Positions 43,463 through 52,949 of a stretch of 58,601 nucleotides of DNA are shown piece by piece. The number at the start of each line of letters is the position of its first letter. Position 1 is the first letter of the stretch. The notes under the pieces were generated by a model that had not been told where the DNA came from, searched no databases, and worked only from the letters and a program-made list of their open reading frames with translations. The DNA lies in the NCBI GenBank assembly GCA_007693555.1, contig REDJ01000118.1, positions 1-58,601 on the forward strand, read 5' to 3'. The DNA comes from Bacteroidota bacterium. GTDB lineage: Bacteria; Bacteroidota; Bacteroidia; Bacteroidales; UBA7960. Made by a program: the position numbers and the translations under genes.

Positions 43463-44683
43463 CTATATACCTGTTTCTATCTGGAACATTATATTCCAGA
43501 ATTTTTTTGCTCCACCTGCATAATGCATACCTGGGTTTTTTTGATAAGATATATTTAGCTGGAGTTTATTTTTATGATCCTGAAGGTATTTATTTATGCC
43601 CAAGGTATAAATTTCCTGTTTGTTTTCAAACCATTTGATGGTATTGCCCGGTTCGATAAGAGTATAGCGAAATGCCAGTTCATAGTTAGAAGGGAAAACA
43701 TAGCTTAACTGATTATTGATTCCCCAGCCGGTGTAAGAATATAAATTGGCATTATCAACAAAAAATATTTTCTGGTTGTCAATATTTCTGTTTGCATATT
43801 CTGCAGAAAACGCCCATCCATTATATTTTAACAAAAAGTCTGCAAACCATGACGTAATATTTTGGCTTTCAGGCATGAATGCACCTCTTTGCCCTGCATC
43901 TCTTCTTGCTCTGTGATTGTAAGAAATTGTTGCACCCAATGAGATTTTGGGAGTTTTTTCTCTGAAAAGATCACCTTCCATAAAATCTCCGTCTTTTATA
44001 AATTCTCCCAAGGGAAGCAATTCAATTCTGCCAGTATAGGCCAGACCCTGGTCGGTTCGGGTTATATTTCTTCCTTCACCGGAGCTGACAGAAGTTTTTA
44101 CCCGGTAAGTAAACCCTCCGTTATCGGCACTGTAGTAAGACATTATTCCAAAATCACGGTCGATATTGAAAATTGCATTTACAGCTGATCGGTCTGCAAA
44201 TTGTTGAGAACCACTTGAAATAACCCTTTGCCGGTTTCCCGGTAACTTTCCTTGTCCGAATCCCAGGTAAAAATTTGGATTGAAGGTGTAAAAAACCATG
44301 GCATCTCTTACTATACCTGGAAAACCGCTGTTGTCCCAATCTTGATCACCCCGTGAAAACGAAAGTTGCAAATAGTATGTAAAATTTGTATTACCCAGGA
44401 AACCATCAAACCTCAATCTTAATCTTCTTACATTAGCTTCAAAACTTTCAGGTGCCAGATTATTACCGCTTATTGTATTCATAGCAGCTCTGTTTTGCAT
44501 ACGAAAACGGATATTAAGACCAAACAATGAATCGGGATCGAAAAAACCCAAACCTTCGTCAAAATTTATAACTGCCCGCTCATCAACCTCGGTTTGAGCG
44601 TGTACATTCTTAAATGGAATATGCAGGGTAATCAGTAAAATAATAACCATTACTGTTCCGGAATGATAGCTGCTCTTCTTCAT
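43463..44683 (-). CDS. Phosphate-selective porin O/P-type outer membrane protein
   Basis: A 406-residue exported protein with a signal peptide (VMVIILLITLHIPFKNVHA) and a beta-barrel. FNLRRLRLRFDG-like strands (FEANVRRLRLRFDGFLGNT), YYLQLSFSRGDQDW and FYLGFGQGKLPGNRQR followed by SSGSQQFADRSAVN are typical of the OprO/OprP-like family in Bacteroidota. Members pass anions such as phosphate or polyphosphate; specificity cannot be read here. Last gene of the leftward run beginning at mpl, 53 bases after the LutA-like gene. Confidence 0.86.
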   Translation of the reverse strand: MKKSSYHSGTVMVIILLITLHIPFKNVHAQTEVDERAVINFDEGLGFFDPDSLFGLNIRFRMQNRAAMNTISGNNLAPESFEANVRRLRLRFDGFLGNTNFTYYLQLSFSRGDQDWDNSGFPGIVRDAMVFYTFNPNFYLGFGQGKLPGNRQRVISSGSQQFADRSAVNAIFNIDRDFGIMSYYSADNGGFTYRVKTSVSSGEGRNITRTDQGLAYTGRIELLPLGEFIKDGDFMEGDLFREKTPKISLGATISYNHRARRDAGQRGAFMPESQNITSWFADFLLKYNGWAFSAEYANRNIDNQKIFFVDNANLYSYTGWGINNQLSYVFPSNYELAFRYTLIEPGNTIKWFENKQEIYTLGINKYLQDHKNKLQLNISYQKNPGMHYAGGAKKFWNIMFQIETGI

Positions 44684-44735
44684 ATAAATATAAAAAATTC
44701 GCTGATATTACTTTGTAGGAAGTTAATAATTGATT

Positions 44736-45455
44736 TTAATCTTCTTTTACCAATACATCTGCAATATGCAGAACTTTCATGGGGATGTTGTTTCGGGTTA
44801 GGTAGCCTTCAAGGTGCATAAGGCAGGATGCTTCGGTGGATATAATATAATCCGCACCGGTTTTCATGGCATTTTCAATTTTTTGTTCTGCCATGGCTGT
44901 GGCAATGGCTTCATGTTTCACGGAGAATGTTCCACCGAAACCGCAGCACACATCAGTATCTTTCATTTCAATGATTTGTAATCCCTTTACATTTGAAAGC
45001 AAACGACGGGCTTCGTCTTTTAAACCATATTCTCTTAAAGCAGCACATGAATCGTGTATGGTGGCGGTGGCATTGAAACTGGCACCCACATCTTCCACTT
45101 TCAAAACATTGACAAGAAAATCGGTAAGTTCAAAAATACGTCTTCGTAATTGCCGGTTTTCATTGTGAAGTGCCGAATTGTCAAACATTCCGGGATAGTA
45201 GTTTTTTACCATGCTGATACAGGATGCCGATGGCCCTACCACTTGTTTATAATGCATGAAATCACGGATAAACTTTTCGGCAACACATCTTGCTTCTTCC
45301 CAGTAGCCGCCGTTAAATGCCAGCTGCCCGCAACAGGTCTGTGAAGGATTATATTTTACCCTGATTTTTAGTTTTTCCAATAATTTTACCATGTTCATCC
45401 CTGTTTGGGGATAAACCTGGTCGATAAAACAGGGTATAAAAATGCCAACCTCCAT
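44736..45455 (-). CDS. (Fe-S)-binding oxidoreductase subunit, LutA/YkgE-like
   Basis: A 239-residue protein with two CCG-type domains: TCCGQLAFNGG in the first half and VCCGFGGTFSVKHEAI in the second, with additional Cys residues for cluster or flavin binding. This is the LutA subunit of the LutABC lactate-oxidising system. LutB and LutC-type partners are not adjacent, and the LUD protein at 33 kb is the only LutC-like gene in view. It starts 6 bases after rlmB, implying cotranscription. The enzyme substrate here is uncertain. Confidence 0.88.
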   Translation of the reverse strand: MEVGIFIPCFIDQVYPQTGMNMVKLLEKLKIRVKYNPSQTCCGQLAFNGGYWEEARCVAEKFIRDFMHYKQVVGPSASCISMVKNYYPGMFDNSALHNENRQLRRRIFELTDFLVNVLKVEDVGASFNATATIHDSCAALREYGLKDEARRLLSNVKGLQIIEMKDTDVCCGFGGTFSVKHEAIATAMAEQKIENAMKTGADYIISTEASCLMHLEGYLTRNNIPMKVLHIADVLVKED

Positions 45456-45461
45456 TTTAAA

Positions 45462-46211
45462 TCAGGTTTTAGTTATTTTATTGTATTCTCTCTGTCTTAT
45501 TACTTCAAATAAAACCACACCGGCCGCAACAGACACGTTTAATGAAGAAGTTCTTCCCTTCTGAGGAATGGCAACAACCTCGTCAGACATGGTCAGGCAG
45601 GCTCCGGAAACCCCTTTATCCTCCGAACCCATTATAATTGCCAAAGGTCCGTTCAGCTTTGTTTCAAATACAGGTTTAGCACCCTTTTCAGAACAAGCTA
45701 CAATTTGTATCCCGCTTTCCTTTAAAAATGCAATACTTTCCAGTATTTCTCTTTCTCTGCAAACTGCCATGCGCGATAAAGCTCCGGCAGATGTTTTTAT
45801 GGCATCAGCATTTACAGGGGCACTTGCTTTTTCGGGTAATATGAGGGCATGAGCTCCGGCACATTCTGCTGTTCGGGCAATAGCACCCAGGTTTCGAACA
45901 TCTGTTACCCGGTCAAGAATTACCAGCAAAGGTGTTTCTCCCTTTTCGTAAATGGAAGATATGACCATTTCAAGCGGAGTATAAGTAATCAAAGAAATCT
46001 GGGCAATGATTCCCTGGTGGTTTTTACGGGTTATACGGTTCAGTTTTTCAACCGGCACCATCTGATAAGGAAGTTTTCTTTCCCTTATCAAGCGAAACAA
46101 CTTCTGAAAATTGTTACCTGTCAGTCCTTTCTGAATCAGAATTTTTTCAGGTATTTTACCTTCATGAAGGGCTTCTAAAAGCGGGTGAATTCCAAAAATG
46201 TGATTATCCAA
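45462..46211 (-). CDS. rlmB: 23S rRNA (guanosine(2251)-2'-O)-methyltransferase
   Basis: A 249-residue SpoU-family methyltransferase. An N-terminal substrate-binding domain (NHIFGIHPLLEAL) precedes the trefoil-knot core: VILDRVTDVRNLGAIARTAECAGA, IMGSEDKGVS and SLNVSVAAGVVLFEV. These match RlmB, which 2'-O-methylates G2251 in the peptidyl-transferase centre of 23S rRNA. Its stop is 6 bases before the LutA-like start. Confidence 0.9.
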   Translation of the reverse strand: MDNHIFGIHPLLEALHEGKIPEKILIQKGLTGNNFQKLFRLIRERKLPYQMVPVEKLNRITRKNHQGIIAQISLITYTPLEMVISSIYEKGETPLLVILDRVTDVRNLGAIARTAECAGAHALILPEKASAPVNADAIKTSAGALSRMAVCREREILESIAFLKESGIQIVACSEKGAKPVFETKLNGPLAIIMGSEDKGVSGACLTMSDEVVAIPQKGRTSSLNVSVAAGVVLFEVIRQREYNKITKT

Positions 46212-46277
46212 TTTTGATGCAATTTATTTTGGGTTATTTTACTTTTTCATCTGTTCATAATTTGATTAAATAGGTCA

Positions 46278-46373
46278 GATGGAACCTCCAAAATTACTTT
46301 ATTGCTTTGATTTACACTTGATTTTTTAAATGATCATTCTCGTGTGTGTTTAAAGCTTAATCATGGAGGTTTC
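46278..46373. repeat. Weak inverted repeat around the rlmB/GWxTD junction
   Basis: GGAACCTCCA (46278-46287) and TGGAGGTTTC (46364-46373) are inverted with one G-T mismatch and about 76 bases between them. The right arm abuts the GWxTD stop codon at 46376. The long loop makes a functional hairpin doubtful. Confidence 0.3.
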
Positions 46374-46375
46374 AT

Positions 46376-47629
46376 TTATCTTCTCCATACGCTCACTGCA
46401 TGATTCCAGATACTGCGAAATTCCGTACTCCTTTCCAGTAAAAAATGATTGTTCGAAAAGTTATTTTCACTATAATGAAAGACAAAACGAGCAGAAGGTA
46501 CATTCATGCCCTCTGTATATTCCCATGTTTCTTTATTGTCCGATTTATGCACCTTATGTGGCGGGCCAAAAATGATATAAATCATCCCCCGGTCGGTTTG
46601 CCACCCCGGAACAAATGAAGTGAAAAGGATATTGGCATTTTCTACCCTGTTAAAATAGCGTATAATCAATTCCTGTGCCCTGTCCGGATTTCCGGCAGTT
46701 CTGTTCCAGAACCGCTCAAGCGCATAACGGGCATCATCATGTGCAAAGAGCTGTTCATATTCATCTCGCGAGGTTATATATCTGAGTGCTTTTATCATAT
46801 CTGCTGCATCTTTTATTTGGGGGTATCCCCGGAAAAAGGCAAATGCAGAAAAACCATGTGACGGATTATTTACTTCATGAAAGTGATAAAATCCGGGCTT
46901 TGATGTTGTTAATGACGACCTTCCTTGTAAAAATTCAGCCAGAAAAACTGTGTCAGGCTGAAGTTCCTCAGGGTATATAAGTTGATTTTCAATAAGGACA
47001 TATGGGGGTGGGGGTATTTGTGGCAAGGTTGAATATAAATTTACAGCCATGTCAAAATTGATTTCCTTACCATATCTTATCTGAAAAGTTTCATTGAGAG
47101 GTAAAAAGAAGGGTGACGCAAATTCATTATCTTCCTTATCATAAAAAACAAAAAACTGTGATGTAAAAGGATGAGATTTATCAAGAAATACAACATCATG
47201 AAATCGTGTACGCCGGTTCAGATCTTCAAATTCCAGGAACAAAACATAACGATTTACTGTCATAACCGGCATCTTTGTTTCCCTTGTCAGCATCCCCGGT
47301 CCGTCAATATTGAGTGTATCTGTATAGCGAATCTGCGCACTGTCAATGAGATTTCTGCTCTGAAAAGATTCAAACAAATACCAGCTCAACTGAAAGTGCG
47401 ATAAAAAAAAGTCTTCTCTGCCGTCGCGCACATACAGCAATTGAGAACCGTCAATATAAAGTTGAAGCAAAGTGCTGTCATTAGCCTGATGAATGAGAAC
47501 AAACTCAGGGCTCAGAGTATGCAGTTCAGGATTGTATAAATGGGCGAAATTCACATTCACCGGTCGCTTCAATGGCCGGCATGAAATAACCAATAAAAAG
47601 ATAACAGCAAAAAAAAGCAGTTTTTTCAT
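46376..47629 (-). CDS. GWxTD-domain lipoprotein
   Basis: The frame opens at 47692 but ATG 47629 (MKKLLFFAVIFLLVISCRPL) gives a proper lipoprotein signal, with the lipobox Cys in VISCRP at about residue 17; 417 residues. The C-terminal third contains GWQTDRGMIYIIFGPP, the name-giving GWxTD motif, followed by WEYTEG. The family is restricted to Bacteroidota and some related lineages; its role is unknown, although some members sit near gliding or outer-membrane genes. It follows the BamA/TamA-like gene on the same strand. Confidence 0.87.
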   Translation of the reverse strand: MKKLLFFAVIFLLVISCRPLKRPVNVNFAHLYNPELHTLSPEFVLIHQANDSTLLQLYIDGSQLLYVRDGREDFFLSHFQLSWYLFESFQSRNLIDSAQIRYTDTLNIDGPGMLTRETKMPVMTVNRYVLFLEFEDLNRRTRFHDVVFLDKSHPFTSQFFVFYDKEDNEFASPFFLPLNETFQIRYGKEINFDMAVNLYSTLPQIPPPPYVLIENQLIYPEELQPDTVFLAEFLQGRSSLTTSKPGFYHFHEVNNPSHGFSAFAFFRGYPQIKDAADMIKALRYITSRDEYEQLFAHDDARYALERFWNRTAGNPDRAQELIIRYFNRVENANILFTSFVPGWQTDRGMIYIIFGPPHKVHKSDNKETWEYTEGMNVPSARFVFHYSENNFSNNHFLLERSTEFRSIWNHAVSVWRR

Positions 47630-47782
47630 GTGTTTTAAAATAAGCACTATTGAGATTTCAGCGAATGTGATTATCCAACTGCAAATATACATTTATGATG
47701 CGAATCAATTGAATGCCCAAAAGAAAAGTAATGAATAATCTGTTGATAAATTTTCAATCAATTGAAAAGAATTAACCCATTG

Positions 47783-49516
47783 TCAGAACGTACTGATATA
47801 TCCAATATGAATCTTGGCGTTTCTGAATTCAAGAGGTATATCCTTTTTTGTGCCCAGTGCAAAATAGATAGCAAATATTCCGGCTTGTGTTTCAAGACTA
47901 AGACCTGTGCCTGTTCCAATGGGAAAGTCATTCACGTATTGTCCCTTCGTCTTTTGCTCGTACCACCCACCATTGACAAAAACACTCAAATAACTGCGTG
48001 GTCCTGTAAAAAAGCGATACTCAGCTGTTGATGTCAAATATGAGGATGCCACTATTGAGAGTTCATCAAATCCTTTCAAACTCTGAAATCCGCCCAGCCT
48101 GAATAACTGGTTTGCAGGATTGTTATTCCCATTCAAAAAAGCCAACCGGTTATCCAGTGAAAAAGTGCTTCTTTCTCCCAGACTAAACCTTATCTTGACA
48201 TGAGTCTCCAAATGAATCTGCAGGGTTTTCAAATCGAGTTGCTCATATATTTGAGCCGGCAAATTGGTGTTGCGGATGATATTCCTGTTTCCGGCAGCAG
48301 CCGAAACCTGAGCAGAATATCCTTTTTGTAAGAGGTTCTGTCTGAAGCCGCTGCTTCTTCTGTTGATCTGCAATCCATAAAGATTGCTTCTGAAATCAAG
48401 GTTCTGCGGGGGTGAAGTAATCCCTGCATATTGCGATGTGTTTATCAGGTTTGAACCCATATATTCCCAGAAAATACCAAGCGTTGTTTTTGGCGATATC
48501 AAAACTTGCAGGGCAGGTTTGGCTCTTATTTTCAGCCATGACGTATCCTGCCTGTGAAGGGAAAATTCCAGTCCACTTTGCATGGGTAGGCGCAAGAGGT
48601 AAGGATAAGCGGTGCTTAAATCCAGAATCTGTGTACCCTGCCCCAGGCCTTTCCATGCAAGGTCAATAAATTCTCCCATACCGAAAGCATTGACAAGGTA
48701 TAGATTCAATAATCCACTGATTTGCAGAGGCTGGTCAGAGTCGCCTGTACCTGATACACCGGCAACACCGTCAAAACGGTTTGCCCGAACTTTTTGCAGA
48801 GGAATATCAATTCTTGCTTTTCCAGGGGCGAAAGACAATTGAATGGGTGAGCTCAAACTTACGAAATCCAGATCCTGAAGTTTCATACCGGCATCCTGCA
48901 ATAGCTTTTCACTGTATTTCTGACCGGGCAAAATTCCCAGATGATTTTCCAGAAACCAGCGATTGAGATTTGCATCACCACTGACCTGCAAAGTGTCAAA
49001 AACTATGAAATCCATGGTTTCGGCCATAAGTGTAAGGCTTATAATACTATCCGTAATGGCTGTTTCATGCTTCCTTAAATGCGCGAATGGATAACCGTTG
49101 TTTTCATACCAGCGCAGCAGGCTTTCTGTAACCTTGTCAAATTCTTTAAAGCTTACCGGTATTCCTGTAAAATACCTTTCCAGTCTCAGGTTCTGCAGAA
49201 TTAGAGGGCTGATGGATGTGCTTAACTGATAAAAAAACTGTGGCCCTTTGCTCAGGGTAATCGTATGAGAATTATCCCGGCTTTCAATACCGGAAATGTT
49301 TGCTTTCAGAAAGCCCCTGTAAAATAGTTCAAGAAGTTCTTTGTTAGCAAGCTGAGAAAGCTTTTTCTCACTTAAGCCTTCAGCCTGTTTTGTTATAGTT
49401 AAAATCCCATTTTCATCTTTTACTTCATACAAAGCCTGGCCTTGCGTTTCAGTTATCAATAAAACCCGAAAAGCAAAAATGAAGAGAATTATGGCTTTAA
49501 TTGCGCGAATTTGCAT
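47783..49516 (-). CDS. BamA/TamA-like outer membrane protein (POTRA plus surface-antigen barrel)
   Basis: A 577-residue exported protein with a signal peptide (IIKAI...LLITETQG). POTRA-like repeats occupy roughly residues 30-260, and a beta-barrel follows to the stop (AIYFALGTKKDIPLEF, HIGYISTF). In the L6-loop region the sequence reads LGGFQSLKGFDE; the usual motif is (V/I/L)RGF, so the Arg is Lys here. Length is near TamA rather than BamA. It probably inserts or exports other outer-membrane proteins. It overlaps no neighbour; ung ends 6 bases upstream of its start. Confidence 0.83.
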   Translation of the reverse strand: MQIRAIKAIILFIFAFRVLLITETQGQALYEVKDENGILTITKQAEGLSEKKLSQLANKELLELFYRGFLKANISGIESRDNSHTITLSKGPQFFYQLSTSISPLILQNLRLERYFTGIPVSFKEFDKVTESLLRWYENNGYPFAHLRKHETAITDSIISLTLMAETMDFIVFDTLQVSGDANLNRWFLENHLGILPGQKYSEKLLQDAGMKLQDLDFVSLSSPIQLSFAPGKARIDIPLQKVRANRFDGVAGVSGTGDSDQPLQISGLLNLYLVNAFGMGEFIDLAWKGLGQGTQILDLSTAYPYLLRLPMQSGLEFSLHRQDTSWLKIRAKPALQVLISPKTTLGIFWEYMGSNLINTSQYAGITSPPQNLDFRSNLYGLQINRRSSGFRQNLLQKGYSAQVSAAAGNRNIIRNTNLPAQIYEQLDLKTLQIHLETHVKIRFSLGERSTFSLDNRLAFLNGNNNPANQLFRLGGFQSLKGFDELSIVASSYLTSTAEYRFFTGPRSYLSVFVNGGWYEQKTKGQYVNDFPIGTGTGLSLETQAGIFAIYFALGTKKDIPLEFRNAKIHIGYISTF

Positions 49517-49522
49517 GAAGTA

Positions 49523-50209
49523 TCAAGATTTATTCAAATCCCAGTCAATGGGTTCAATATTATTTTGTTGTAGGTAAATATTGGTTTGTGAAAAATGTTT
49601 ACATCCGAAAAAACCTCTGGCCGCCGAAAGGGGAGAGGGATGTACCGATTTAAGCAACAAATGTTTTGTGGAATCAATAAGAATGGTTTTTTGCTGGGCG
49701 TAATTGCCCCAAAGTAAAAACACAAGGTTTGACTTTTCTCTTGACAGTGTTGCAATTACGCTATCGGTAAATATTTCCCAACCTTTCTTCTGGTGAGAAC
49801 CTGCCTGGTTGGCTCTTACAGTTAGTGTTGCATTGAGCAGCAGAACACCCTGGTTTGTCCATTTCTCAAGATTACCGTGTGCCGGAATGGGTATATTCAA
49901 ATCATTATGGATTTCCCTGAAAATATTTTGCAGCGAAGGAGGCGCCATTATACCCCTGGGTACGGAAAAACACAATCCATGCGCCTGACCTGGGCCATGA
50001 TAAGGGTCCTGACCTAAAATTACCACTTTCACTTTATGAAATGGTGTATGATTAAAGGCTGCAAAAATCTGTGGACCGGGCGGGTAGATTTTGTATTGCT
50101 TCTTCTCTTCCAATAAAAACCTTTTTAAAGAAGGGAAATACGGTTTTTCAAATTCTTCTTTCAACACATTTTTCCAGCTTTCTTCTATGTCAGGATTTAT
50201 GTTTGTCAT
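49523..50209 (-). CDS. ung: Uracil-DNA glycosylase
   Basis: A 228-residue family 1 UDG. The water-activating motif [18 protein letters not shown] and the C-terminal [18 protein letters not shown] are textbook; the catalytic Asp is in GQDPYH and the His in SVHPSP. It removes uracil from DNA in base excision repair. The start is 24 bases after mpl on the same strand. Confidence 0.97.
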   Translation of the reverse strand: MTNINPDIEESWKNVLKEEFEKPYFPSLKRFLLEEKKQYKIYPPGPQIFAAFNHTPFHKVKVVILGQDPYHGPGQAHGLCFSVPRGIMAPPSLQNIFREIHNDLNIPIPAHGNLEKWTNQGVLLLNATLTVRANQAGSHQKKGWEIFTDSVIATLSREKSNLVFLLWGNYAQQKTILIDSTKHLLLKSVHPSPLSAARGFFGCKHFSQTNIYLQQNNIEPIDWDLNKS

Positions 50210-50233
50210 GGAATTTCCGGTATTACGGGTTTA

Positions 50234-51595
50234 CTATCGGGTTAGTTCAATTGCAAGTTCATTTAAATCAATATTTCCAAAGTTGGCACTGGTCATAAAC
50301 AAAAATGCTGCGTTTTTTTGTTTTTGTGCCAGTATTTCCATTCTCATCTGCAAGGCATCGCTGAAAATTTTCAGGTTTTTTTTTCCGAATGCATCATAAA
50401 TCATTTGAGGATTTAAATCGGGCAATCTCTTTAACTTAAGTGCCCCGGGATTATAAAATACCATTGCTTCATCGGCCAGGTTCATACTGCCGGCATATTC
50501 CTGCAGGAAGTCTTTATTCAAACTGCTGTAGGTATGCAATTCCATGCATGCAATAAGTTTTTTATCCGGAAACTGCTTCTTTACTGCTTCCGTAGTTGCT
50601 TTTAATTTGGAGGGTGCATGTGCAAAATCCTTGAAGACTATGCTATGGTTGTTTGCTGCCAAAAATTGTAACCGGTTACTTGCACCTTTAAATCCTGCTA
50701 TGGCTTGAAGGAACATATCTTCACTTACTCCCAGTTGTTTACAAACCTGCATGGCTCCTGATATATTCAAAAGGTTGTGTTCACCAAATACCTGCAACGG
50801 AAACTCATTGCCATAATACTTTAAATAAGAAACACCTTCTTTTATTACATAATCGGGAATCCGGTATGGAAAGCGACAAATATCTTTCCTTGGGCTTTCC
50901 TCACTAAGCTTTTTTAATGTTTTATCTTCTGCACAATAAATGAGTTTACCGTATTTTTCAATTTGATTGATGAAAATCCGGAATTGCTGGAGATAATTTT
51001 CAAAAGTTGGAAAAACATTGATATGGTCCCATGCTATTCCGCTGATAAGGGCAATATGAGGTTTGTACAAATGAAACTTAGGTCTTTTATCAAGAACTGA
51101 ACTCAGATATTCATCTCCTTCCAGTATAATATGCGGTGCATCATCGGTTAGTTTCACCATTACGTCGAATCCTTCAAGCTGGGCTCCCACCATATAATCT
51201 ATGTCAATTTTGTGATACTGAAGTACATGCAAAATCATGGATGTAATGGTGGTTTTTCCGTGGCTTCCTCCAATTACGATGCGGTTTTTATCTTTGGATT
51301 GCTCATAAAGATATTCGGGATAAGAGTATATCTTAAGTTTCAGTTCTCTTGCCATTTGCAGTTCGGGATTATCTTCCTTTGCATGCATTCCCAGGATGAC
51401 GGCATCAATTTCCTGGTTTATTTTATCGGGCTTCCAGCCTGTTTCAGAAGGCAGCAATCCGTATTTTGCCAGGCGGCTTTTTGAAGGTTCAAAAATCTGG
51501 TCGTCTGAACCACTTATCCTATATCCTTTTTTATGCAAGGCAATAGCCAGGTTGTGCATTGCACTCCCCCCAATTGCAATAAAATGAACGTTCAT
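50234..51595 (-). CDS. mpl: Mur ligase, UDP-MurNAc-tripeptide ligase type (Mpl-like)
   Basis: A 453-residue Mur-family ATP-dependent ligase. The N-terminal UDP-binding NVHFIAIGGSAMHNLAIAL, the ATP loop VIGGSHGKTTITSMIL, and the central LEGDEYLSSVLDKRP followed by HINVFPTFENY are visible. The combination resembles Mpl, which reattaches recycled L-Ala-gamma-D-Glu-mDAP to UDP-MurNAc, more than MurC, because the GGSAMH opening and the DEY motif fit Mpl. A MurC assignment cannot be excluded. It is the first gene of the long leftward run; the upstream region is 482 bases. Confidence 0.85.
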   Translation of the reverse strand: MNVHFIAIGGSAMHNLAIALHKKGYRISGSDDQIFEPSKSRLAKYGLLPSETGWKPDKINQEIDAVILGMHAKEDNPELQMARELKLKIYSYPEYLYEQSKDKNRIVIGGSHGKTTITSMILHVLQYHKIDIDYMVGAQLEGFDVMVKLTDDAPHIILEGDEYLSSVLDKRPKFHLYKPHIALISGIAWDHINVFPTFENYLQQFRIFINQIEKYGKLIYCAEDKTLKKLSEESPRKDICRFPYRIPDYVIKEGVSYLKYYGNEFPLQVFGEHNLLNISGAMQVCKQLGVSEDMFLQAIAGFKGASNRLQFLAANNHSIVFKDFAHAPSKLKATTEAVKKQFPDKKLIACMELHTYSSLNKDFLQEYAGSMNLADEAMVFYNPGALKLKRLPDLNPQMIYDAFGKKNLKIFSDALQMRMEILAQKQKNAAFLFMTSANFGNIDLNELAIELTR

Positions 51596-52077
51596 AAGTA
51601 GAAAAATTAATGTATTGCGAGTATTTTTTGTAAAGTTAAAAGATTTGATTGACTAAAAAAGATATTATAACTTTAGGTATAATTAATGTAATTGCCGGAT
51701 TTAAGAATAAAATTTTCATAAGAAGATAAAGAGTCTGATGGGATCATTAACAAGTCTTAATTTTGCGTGTGTTCATCACTTAAATTTCGGAATCCTCCAT
51801 ATGGTTGGGGCTAATCACTTAGCCAAATACCAAGACTCACGGAGTTTTTCCGGACCTAATTTTTGTATTTTTGCTTTTCATTGAAAGGCTTGAAAATATT
51901 TATATTTCAATAGATTTCGGTGTTAAAGAATTGAATATTTGCATCAGGGATTTAACGAATTGCCGGATAAGTGTAAAAAGATTTGTTTTAATGACAAAAA
52001 CTCAGTACTTAATCTTAATTCTGAAAGTAATTTATTAGCCGGCAAAAGTAAATTTATTCATAATAAAAAAATCCTTT
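51596..52077. other. 482-bp divergent intergenic region, no gene seen
   Basis: Between mpl and the MBL-fold gene the DNA is AT-rich with no convincing open frame. A perfect -7 box TATTTTTG occurs near 51868 on the plus strand without a TTG at the right distance. A short CGGA-N5-TCCG dyad lies near 51839-51851. The GC-richer patch 51745-51860 contrasts with the flanks and might hold a regulatory RNA, but I see no known fold and no tRNA. Confidence 0.35.
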
Positions 52078-52920
52078 ATGATTAAACTAATACCCATTAT
52101 CCCGGAAAATTTCAAAATGGATGGAGGAGCATGTTTTGGTGTTGTTCCCAAAAGTATCTGGTCAAAGCATGTAAGTAGTGATGAAAACAATATGGTGAGA
52201 ATGTCATCCCGCTGTTTGCTGGTTGATACAGGTGAAAGAAAGATTTTAATTGACACCGGACTGGGAAACAAGCAAAGTGAGAAGTATTACAATTACTATC
52301 ATCTTTTTGACCGCAAGGGCCTGAAAAAAGCGCTTTCAGAATATGGATATAAACCTGAAGATATTACAGACGTAATTCTGACACATTTACATTTTGACCA
52401 TGTAGGAGGTGCTGTGAATTGGGATGAGGATGGGAGGACTCCTGTTGCAGCATTTCCCAACGCAACCTATTATTGCTCCAAAGCACAATGGGATTCTGCA
52501 AATATGCCAAATCCAAGAGAAAAAGGAGCTTACTTTCCCGAAAACTATGTTTCCCTGTTTGAAGAAGGCAGATTGGAACTGGTACACGATGAGGGTCCTT
52601 TCTCTGAAAATATTTACCTGGAAATCAAATCGGGCCATACAAAAGGGCAGCTCATTCCCATTATTGACTTCAAAGGCAGGAAGGTAGTGTATATGGCAGA
52701 TTTTATCCCTTTCGTTTTTAATGTACCACTGGCTTATGTACCCAGTTTTGATATTGACCCGGTGCAATCAATGGAAGAGAAAGAGGAGTTCCTGAATCGT
52801 ACTGTGAATGAGGATTACATATTGTTTTTTGAACATGACTTTGATTATGAGTGCTGTTCACTGGAGCAAACTCCAAAGGGAGTCAGAGCCAAAGAGGTTT
52901 TCAGCCTGAGTGAGATATAA
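52078..52920 (+). CDS. MBL-fold metallo-hydrolase
   Basis: A 280-residue metallo-beta-lactamase-fold protein. The zinc motif reads VILTHLHFDHVGG; further ligands are His in IKSGHTKGQ, Asp in YMADFIP and His in LFFEHDFD. The layout resembles lactonase/quorum-quenching or hydroxyacylglutathione-like hydrolases. The substrate cannot be assigned. The next gene, a sulfate-assimilation reductase, starts 29 bases downstream, so a thiol or sulfur link is possible but unproven. Confidence 0.88.
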   Translation: MIKLIPIIPENFKMDGGACFGVVPKSIWSKHVSSDENNMVRMSSRCLLVDTGERKILIDTGLGNKQSEKYYNYYHLFDRKGLKKALSEYGYKPEDITDVILTHLHFDHVGGAVNWDEDGRTPVAAFPNATYYCSKAQWDSANMPNPREKGAYFPENYVSLFEEGRLELVHDEGPFSENIYLEIKSGHTKGQLIPIIDFKGRKVVYMADFIPFVFNVPLAYVPSFDIDPVQSMEEKEEFLNRTVNEDYILFFEHDFDYECCSLEQTPKGVRAKEVFSLSEI

Positions 52921-52949
52921 GAATTTAAACCTGGTTAAAAGAAAAAATT

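Noticed and set aside
51745-51860. Possible tRNA or known riboswitch
   Set aside because: No cloverleaf or familiar riboswitch core could be drawn; only a weak four-base dyad is present.
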